Assembly (NCBI RefSeq): GCF_000340215.1
Contig: NW_006921536.1
Span: 4,157,664-4,221,663, forward strand
From: Pseudocercospora fijiensis CIRAD86
Lineage: Eukaryota > Ascomycota > Dothideomycetes > Mycosphaerellales > Mycosphaerellaceae
DNA length: 64,000 nucleotides
Direction of reading: 5' to 3'
Shown here: piece after piece, positions 57,991 through 64,000 of the stretch
Layout of the letters: each line of letters starts with the position of its first letter
Numbering within the stretch: the stretch's first letter is position 1
Translations under genes and position numbers: made by a program
Notes under the pieces: model-generated
Databases searched by the model: none
Told to the model about the DNA's origin: nothing
The model's input: the letters and a program-made list of their open reading frames with translations, nothing else

Positions 57991-60919
57991 CGCCGCTATA
58001 TCGAGCCCTTCTACGCAGTTATAAGCTAATACTACCGCCGCTACCGCCGCCGCCGCCGCTACCGATAAAGAATATACTAATACCTCGCTCTTTAATAATA
58101 AGAAGCGCTAGCTAAGGGACCTACGCTAAGGCTTCGCTCTACTACTATAAGAAGGCGATAAAGGAGGTTTAAAGCTATAAATAGAGTTACTATATAGTAG
58201 CCGTAGCCTAATATCGACGGAATACCTTTATAGTATAGATTAGCGGTATTTAGATAATATTATTATAGATTAGAGGTCTAATATAGCGTAGTAGGTAAGG
58301 GATAATTATGTCTGCCTTATAATATATAAAATAGAGGCTAGATATAACGGACTCGACCCCTAGTTATATAAAGAGCTAGATAAGGAGTTTATAGTATCTA
58401 AGGACCTAGTACTACTGTTTCTCGATAAGATAATAGTATAGTACGCTACTAGGTATACTATCGTACGCTTTACGCTTCGTACGGTTAGTAAGGCGGCTAG
58501 TTCTATATAGGGCGGCGCTAGTGCTAAGAGTATTGTAACTAGTATTAGTAGTAGTAGTAGTAGTAGTAGTAGTATTATAGTCGGCGGTAGCGGGGTTAGT
58601 TAGTAAGAATAACTTCCTTCCTTAGAAATCGAGACTACCTCTTAACCTACGTATATCTTTAGTAATAACGACGAATATAGTAACTAGTCTAAGTCGGAAA
58701 CAGAAGAATACTAAGCAGGCTCGTTTACTACTATCGAGAACCCCGAAAACCGTATATTTAATAGTATTATAGCCGCCGAGGCCTGAGAAATATATAGAAA
58801 CCTTCGCTTTAGAGAAGGGCTTTAAGACGAAGAAGATAGGCTATAAGCTTAATAAGGACAACGTACTCTAGCGGATAATACGCCGCTACGCGCGGTATTT
58901 AATACCTATAATACGGAAAGTGTTATAGTTTAGATAGTAGTGCGGCCGATTCTGCTTCGGATACTATCGATCCTACCGTAGATTAGGACGATTAATATAT
59001 ATAGTTTCCTAGGCTAGTAACTAACGAACAATTAATTATCTTTATATACTAGAATCGTGTCCGTCTCCGCTCTATAGAGCGTATTCTAACAACTTAGTAG
59101 CTTCGCTAAGATTACGACCTAATTAGCTTCTATACTAATTAACTCCTCTACTAGAACCGAGCTATTAGTCCTAATTACGACGAGAACCGAGACGATTAGC
59201 TAAGGATCCCCCCGATCTAGCGCCGACTACGACGATTCGACTCGCTACGTTACGACCGATATTTACTCGATTTATACTATTCCGCACTAGTCGGCGGCTA
59301 CCTACTATAGTGCCTCGCCGATACTAATATACTATATACCCGAATCGCCTAACCGCGGATTCGGTAGGTAGCTGCGCTTTAGCGGCCGGTAGCTATTTCC
59401 CCGTATCCCTAGAAAGGCACCTTTCGAGGAATAACGGAAGGATTAGCCCTAACTAGTTAATAAACTACCTTTTGCTACTAATCCGGACAGCCTCTATAAC
59501 GATACTCTACTATATAACGCTTTATATTAATTCTACGCTTCGTTTCGCTTCTAATCCGGATAGAAGCACAAATCTATTAAACTAGCGGTCCGACCGCTAC
59601 CCTAGTACCGTAATCTTAGATTACTAGATACTAAGTCTTATATCCTACGCATTTGTACCTTTATCGGCTACTACGTCCGGTATAGCGAGAATTTTGCAGT
59701 CTAACTTAGAGCAAAGTACGGCCGTATAGACCTGCTTGCCTCCTACGTCCTATAATACTACCCGCGACTAGGAAATCTACTACTATCTTAGGCTAAGATC
59801 GACGAGCTATACCTATATACTCTCGATAGAATCGACTTCCCTAGCTAGTAGGTAGTCGATAAAGGTACCTTAATACGATTAGTTAAGGAACTAAAAGCAG
59901 CTTTTCTAAACACTCGCGATTCGTACTATTATAAGCAGTTTTTCCCTAAGGTATACTCGCCTACGGATATCGAACGAGTACGAGTAGGAGAGTAACGCCC
60001 GTAGCCCGATCTAGCTACTTATCGCTCGCCTTCTTCGCGGATACTAGAGTTTTCGCCGATTACTTAGTAGGCGGCGTTATTGCTACTACCCTTTCCGAGT
60101 AGGTATCGACCGCCTAGAGCTACTACCTATTCGGAACAACTATACGCGCGACGTCCTAATAACTATATAGATAGTACATTACCCTCTGTGTTTCTACGTA
60201 GACTATTACTAATAAGGATCTCTAGCGATAAATCCTCGCCGTTAGAATCCTCGCTATATCCTCTACTAGATAATAGACGAGGCCCGATAGACTACAATTA
60301 TAAGGACGCGCCGCGAGGCCGCGGGCTAACGAAGGGAAATCTAGGCAATAGTAAGCCTCGTAGCCGGCACTAGCGTCCGCTATCTATAGGGTCTACGATA
60401 GAGCTAGATCGTAGCGAGATCCGTAAACAACTAGACTAGTAGCGCCTATATACCTTACGGAAGTCGGTACTACGTCGAGGCATTATCTTAGATAATCGCC
60501 TCGCCTAATTTCTTATAGAATAATACCTTTCTCCTTAACCGGATTAGACCGGTTCCTAGGCGGGCCCTAAAGACTATAATAATAGTCGCGACGATCGTTC
60601 GCATATCGTAGGTAGCGATCGTTCCTATATCGGCTAGGACGAGCTAAGGTAGGAGGACCGCGACGGCTACTATAGCTACGAGTTCCGAGAGCAAGTCGAG
60701 GACTATCTTAGCCGGCGTTAGAGGTCGCGACTTAAGAGAGCGGGTTTGGTTTCCGAGAGCAGCTGCCGCGACTCGCTATAGGATCTAAATAACTCGCCCG
60801 ACGGCTAACTAGCTAGCTATAGCCCGCAGTTAGGTCTAGACGGTAATTAAGGCTATAATTACGCTACCTATAGCAGAGGGAATACTAGCGGAGATCCTCG
60901 CTACTACTAGCAACCGGGA

Positions 60920-61330
60920 CGCGATAGGAATACTAGCTAGATAGGCAAATTTGCTCCTAATAATCTATATAATTACTAGCAAACGTACGCCTAGGGCTAG
61001 GCCGCTCGTAAGCCTAAACGTAACGGAAATGCTAGCTAGGCGGGCTAATTTACTCCCGATCTACGCTGTTACTAGCAACCGTATACCTAGGGCTAGGCTA
61101 CTCGGGAGCCTAAACGTAATAGAAACGCTACCTAGACGGGCTAATTCGCTCCCAATCTACTATATTACTAGCAAACGTACGCCTAGGGCTAGGCTACTCC
61201 TAGCTAGATACGACAATTCGCTCCCGATAACCCTTGCTACTATTAATAAGCGCCGCCCTAGGGCTACGCTACCTATACTAGAGGGAATATAGGCTAGTCG
61301 CGCTAATTTCGTCTAGATAATCCTCGCTAT
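60920..61330 (+). repeat. Imperfect tandem repeat, period about 96 bp
   Basis: Four to five diverged units share CTAGGCGGGCTAATT, TTACTAGCAA and CGCCTAGGGCTAGGC blocks. Read through stops they encode a repeated F-A-P-x-L-x-Y-Y-Q-Q-T-Y-A-Q-G-Q-A-like unit, so this was probably a coding repeat in a disordered gag-like segment. Confidence 0.7.
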
Positions 61331-61699
61331 TACTAATAAGCTTACTAGCAAGCTTATACCCTAGGCCCTTATACGTAAAATAGTAGCTCGTACGACGCTA
61401 ACCGATACGATAGCTATACGGAGTATAGCGAGCTAAATCCCGGTTATTAGCGTAAGAACCGGAAGGGAAAGTATCGCGCTCGCGGTTCCTCTTCGCTATC
61501 TAATAGCTCGTCGAGCGACAATAATAGCTACTATAGCGGAAAATATAGCGCGTATCGCCGGGCTCGCTATTATCGCTATTATAGAGATCGTTCCTCGTCT
61601 AAATTAGACTCCGAAGAACTAGCCGACTATCGGCACTATCCTAGGTTCGATCTAGCCTATCTAGGATTCTTCGACCCGACGCTAAGTATAACGGAATAT

Positions 61700-62650
61700 A
61701 GCGATAGCGATTACGCCTTAGTAGGTAACAAAATGACCTACCGATTAGTATACGCCTTTATCTCGGCGGCTAAGGACTATATATATATCGTAGGATTAGA
61801 GGAGGTTCGCCTTAATATTTCCCTTTGTTTCCGCGGAATTGTATAGACCTAGTACTAGGCGTAGATTTCTAGTTAAGATCGCCGCTATCTTCGCAAGGGG
61901 TACGGCATTAAGCGTTAGTAAGAGAAGCTTAGTAAGCGCTAGAAGGTTTCGGCGGTAAAGGCGATAAAGCTACTTAACTAGCAGTTATATAGCTAGAAGG
62001 ACGTTAGAGTAGGGAAGTCGATTACAGACTATATCGTTACAACGATAAGATTAGCAGGCGACGCTAGCTTCGGTAAAGAACTATAGATCCTATAGGCCTA
62101 TCGCTATTTAGAGCCGCGTTTCTAGGAGGCTTTATTCGAACTAGACGAGGATACGACGACAAACGAATTCGTTATAGCCTACGAGAAGAAGTTCTATATA
62201 TAGGAGCAGATAGCTACTAGAGGTAAGAATCGTCGCTAGCCTAACTATTAGGAAGTCGGTCGCGATAATCTACTAAGGAGAGCCGACGGTACTCGGAATT
62301 AGAAGGATAATCCTAGCCGAACCGGATCGTTAGGCGAGTATCGCGCCCGTTTTAATACTAACAAATAGCAGAATCGTCCTAATAACTACTATTAGAACAA
62401 TTAGCAACCTAATGCAAACAGAAGCGAGCTATAGAAGAAGTTCTTCCCTTAGAGGGATCTAAAGCGCCTCGATAGGGCCGCTAATACGAAGCTACGCTAG
62501 AATAATTGTTAGTAAGCGCACTTCGGTAGCGAGGAAGCCCTAGAGCAGATTCCTTCTAAACGGGCCTATTATAGGGCCGAGGACGCTAACCTAGAATAGT
62601 TATAGAACTAGTCGTAGGACGCGGACGACTCCTAACCCGGTAAGCAAGGT
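61700..62650 (+). pseudogene. Gag-like region of the right-hand retroelement
   Basis: Read through stops, this gives K-S-I-T-D-Y-I-V, Y-R-Y-L-E-P-R-F and N-E-F-V-I-A-Y-E-K-K-F-Y strings of the type found in fungal retrotransposon Gag. A basic Asn/Arg/Gly-rich stretch and a short Cys/His segment near 62,505-62,530 follow, where a zinc knuckle would be expected. Only the position before the protease makes the assignment reasonable. Confidence 0.5.
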
Positions 62651-63039
62651 TACTTCGGCGACCTAGGCGAAGATACATATTATTTAGACCTATATTAGTC
62701 TAAGTATAGTGCCTACTTTAGCGGCATCGGCACTTCTCTCTCGCTCGCGGCGGAAGTCCCTTAAGAAATTAAAGTCCCCTCTAGTATTCGTCTATATCTT
62801 TCGTCCGCCTATATCTATAAGATATATAGTTACGAATTCGCGTCGAGAAATCTCTTATACTATTACGTTCGTACCGGCTACTCGAAGGGGTTAGCGCCGC
62901 CGCCGCCTATATAGCAAAGATTGCTAGACAACCCTATAGTCTACTAATCTGTAGCGCTGCCGTTAGTATAGCGCGGCTACGCCTTTCGTAACTTTTAGTA
63001 TATAACGTTTCCCTACTAGTTTTTACCCTAGGGCGCTAT

Positions 63040-63545
63040 AGAGTAGATTTGTTTAGACACCGGCTACACTATAACTCTCGCCGATAAAGTATTTATACTT
63101 TAGTAGCGCCCCGATATCTAGATTCTCTATCTTCGTAAGCTGCTTAAAATTAGGGATATCGTAGGAGCTTAGGCTACATCCGAGTATATTTAGTTAGATT
63201 TTTATATACTATCGCAGCGTACGGACGGTATAGTAGCGCTCGCTTATATAGTCCGCGAGGTTTACCTAGTCCCGAGTCTAAAGGCTAAGGTCCTATAAGG
63301 AATAGACGTAGTCGCTATTAAAGGCATAAAGATTAACGTACTAGCGAGGAAGGTTACGGTAGCCAATTAGGGCAACGCTACCTTTAAGGTTAGCGTAAAG
63401 CGGAAAAAGGGTAAACCGGTCTTAAATCGCCCTATCCGCGTAGTAGGCGATGTCCTACTTCTACCTCGTTCGGTAACTATAGTCCTAGTTAATTTCGCCG
63501 GCGATCTACTACGATAACGCGACTTCTTACTAGAAGCAGGATTAG
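63040..63545 (+). pseudogene. Retropepsin domain of the right-hand retroelement
   Basis: The plus strand reads C-L-D-T-G-Y-T-I-T-L-A-D near 63,050-63,085, matching the active-site D-T-G of retroviral-type aspartic proteases (C-L-D-T-G-C-T-I). Later V-P-S-L-K-A-K-V-L-I-G-I-D-V near 63,260-63,310 is the I-L-G/L-I-G-x-D segment that closes the domain. Stops show that it is inactive. Confidence 0.75.
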
Positions 63546-63859
63546 TACTATAATCGTATAGATCTGCCTAGGGATTGTCTACTAGATCGCCGCCGTTAGT
63601 GTCGGTATATAACTAGTTAGTAGACTCGTCCTTCTCGTACGCACAAGTCTATAATAATTCTACCTCCGAAGCACTTCTAAAGGCCGGCTAGCGAATTAGT
63701 ACGCTACTAGATTCTACCTTCGAAAGCGCTTTTTACGTAGACGCCGAGGATTATAGGCTAGCCGCGCTAAATCTAAACGCGCTAATAATAATAGCCGAGC
63801 TCGAGCAGAAGCACGACTTAGGTATAACTATCTACGGCGCGCCCGATCGGGCTAACGTA

Positions 63860-64000
63860 ATCGCCGTAGTAGTAGAAAAATATCCTAAGCTCTTTACGGA
63901 TCGGCGTACGATTATTAACATCCCCGAGTCTAAATATATGCCGATTCCTACAACCCTAGACTACCTTAACAAGCTCCCTCTACTAAAGGTAATTAATTTA
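63860..64000 (+). pseudogene. Start of reverse transcriptase, right-hand retroelement, cut by the window edge
   Basis: The strings Y-P-K-L-F-T-D, N-I-P-E-S-K-Y-M-P-I-P and L-P-L-L resemble the segment just before the RT palm in fungal Gypsy elements (I-P-E-x-x-x-M-x-I). The domain continues beyond the window. Confidence 0.55.

Larger units (their letters stand above)
57940..64000 (+). mobile_element. RIP-degraded repeat block with an LTR retroelement, running off the right edge
   Basis: TAG/TAA stops occur throughout. The right part, on the plus strand, shows gag-like, retropepsin and early reverse-transcriptase sequence (annotated separately). The left part (about 57,940-61,700) reads as long degraded coding sequence without recognised domains: near 58,090-58,280 it gives L-L-L-Q-E-G-D-K-G-G-L-K-L-Q-like and R-Y-L-D-N-I-I-I-D strings, plus a TAG microsatellite near 58,547-58,573. 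It may be a long gag-like leader or another older transposon. LTRs are not seen within the window. Confidence 0.65.

Overview
This window is from a filamentous ascomycete, most likely a dothideomycete of the Mycosphaerella group (inferred from gene types, 50-70 bp GT-AG introns with CTNAC-like branch sites, and transposon style). The repeat blocks carry repeat-induced point mutation (RIP): CpA/TpG are scarce, TpA is abundant and CpG is kept, so every transposon frame is broken by TAG/TAA codons. The host genes between them have normal composition.

Layout. (1) 1 to about 32,210 is a nest of transposons whose order can be read from target-site duplications. A hAT-like DNA transposon (1-1625 and from 31,813) is split by a Ty3/Gypsy chromovirus, element D (1631-31,807, TSD GTAGT). 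D carries two further Gypsy insertions of a second chromovirus family: a minus-strand composite with three LTRs (6368-17,031, TSD CCCGG/TCCGG) and a plus-strand copy, element C (17,600-30,040, TSD CAATA). C is itself interrupted by a minus-strand Ty1/Copia element (18,260-23,596, TSD GAATT). A 288-base run of N (17,284-17,571) lies in D. (2) About 32,260-54,240 is a gene island. (3) 54,420-54,920 is a short AT-rich relic. (4) 55,318-56,385 encodes an Asn/Ser- and Gly-rich low-complexity protein, followed by a truncated MFS pseudogene (56,901-57,632). (5) From about 57,900 to the right edge is a second RIP-degraded block; its right part is a plus-strand LTR retroelement with gag, a retropepsin and the start of reverse transcriptase.

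Genes in the island, left to right: a cysteine-rich small secreted protein (+, 127 aa, three exons) a few hundred bases from the transposon edge; an SRPBCC-fold protein (+); an MFS transporter (-); a germinal-centre/Ste20-type kinase (+); an acyl-protein-thioesterase-like alpha/beta hydrolase lacking its catalytic Ser and His (-); a CipC-like stress protein (+); an F-box protein (+); a possible second small secreted protein (+); a Dug3-type glutamine amidotransferase (-); the cleavage-factor-I 25 kDa subunit (+); a Thr/Val/Lys-rich secreted protein (+); and acetoacetyl-CoA synthetase (-). These look like independent housekeeping and accessory genes, not a biosynthetic cluster. Several have tiny first exons, so the full gene models had to be assembled across introns by eye.

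The items most worth attention are the cysteine-rich secreted protein at the transposon boundary, the transposon nest with its insertion history recorded in TSDs, and the pseudo-hydrolase.
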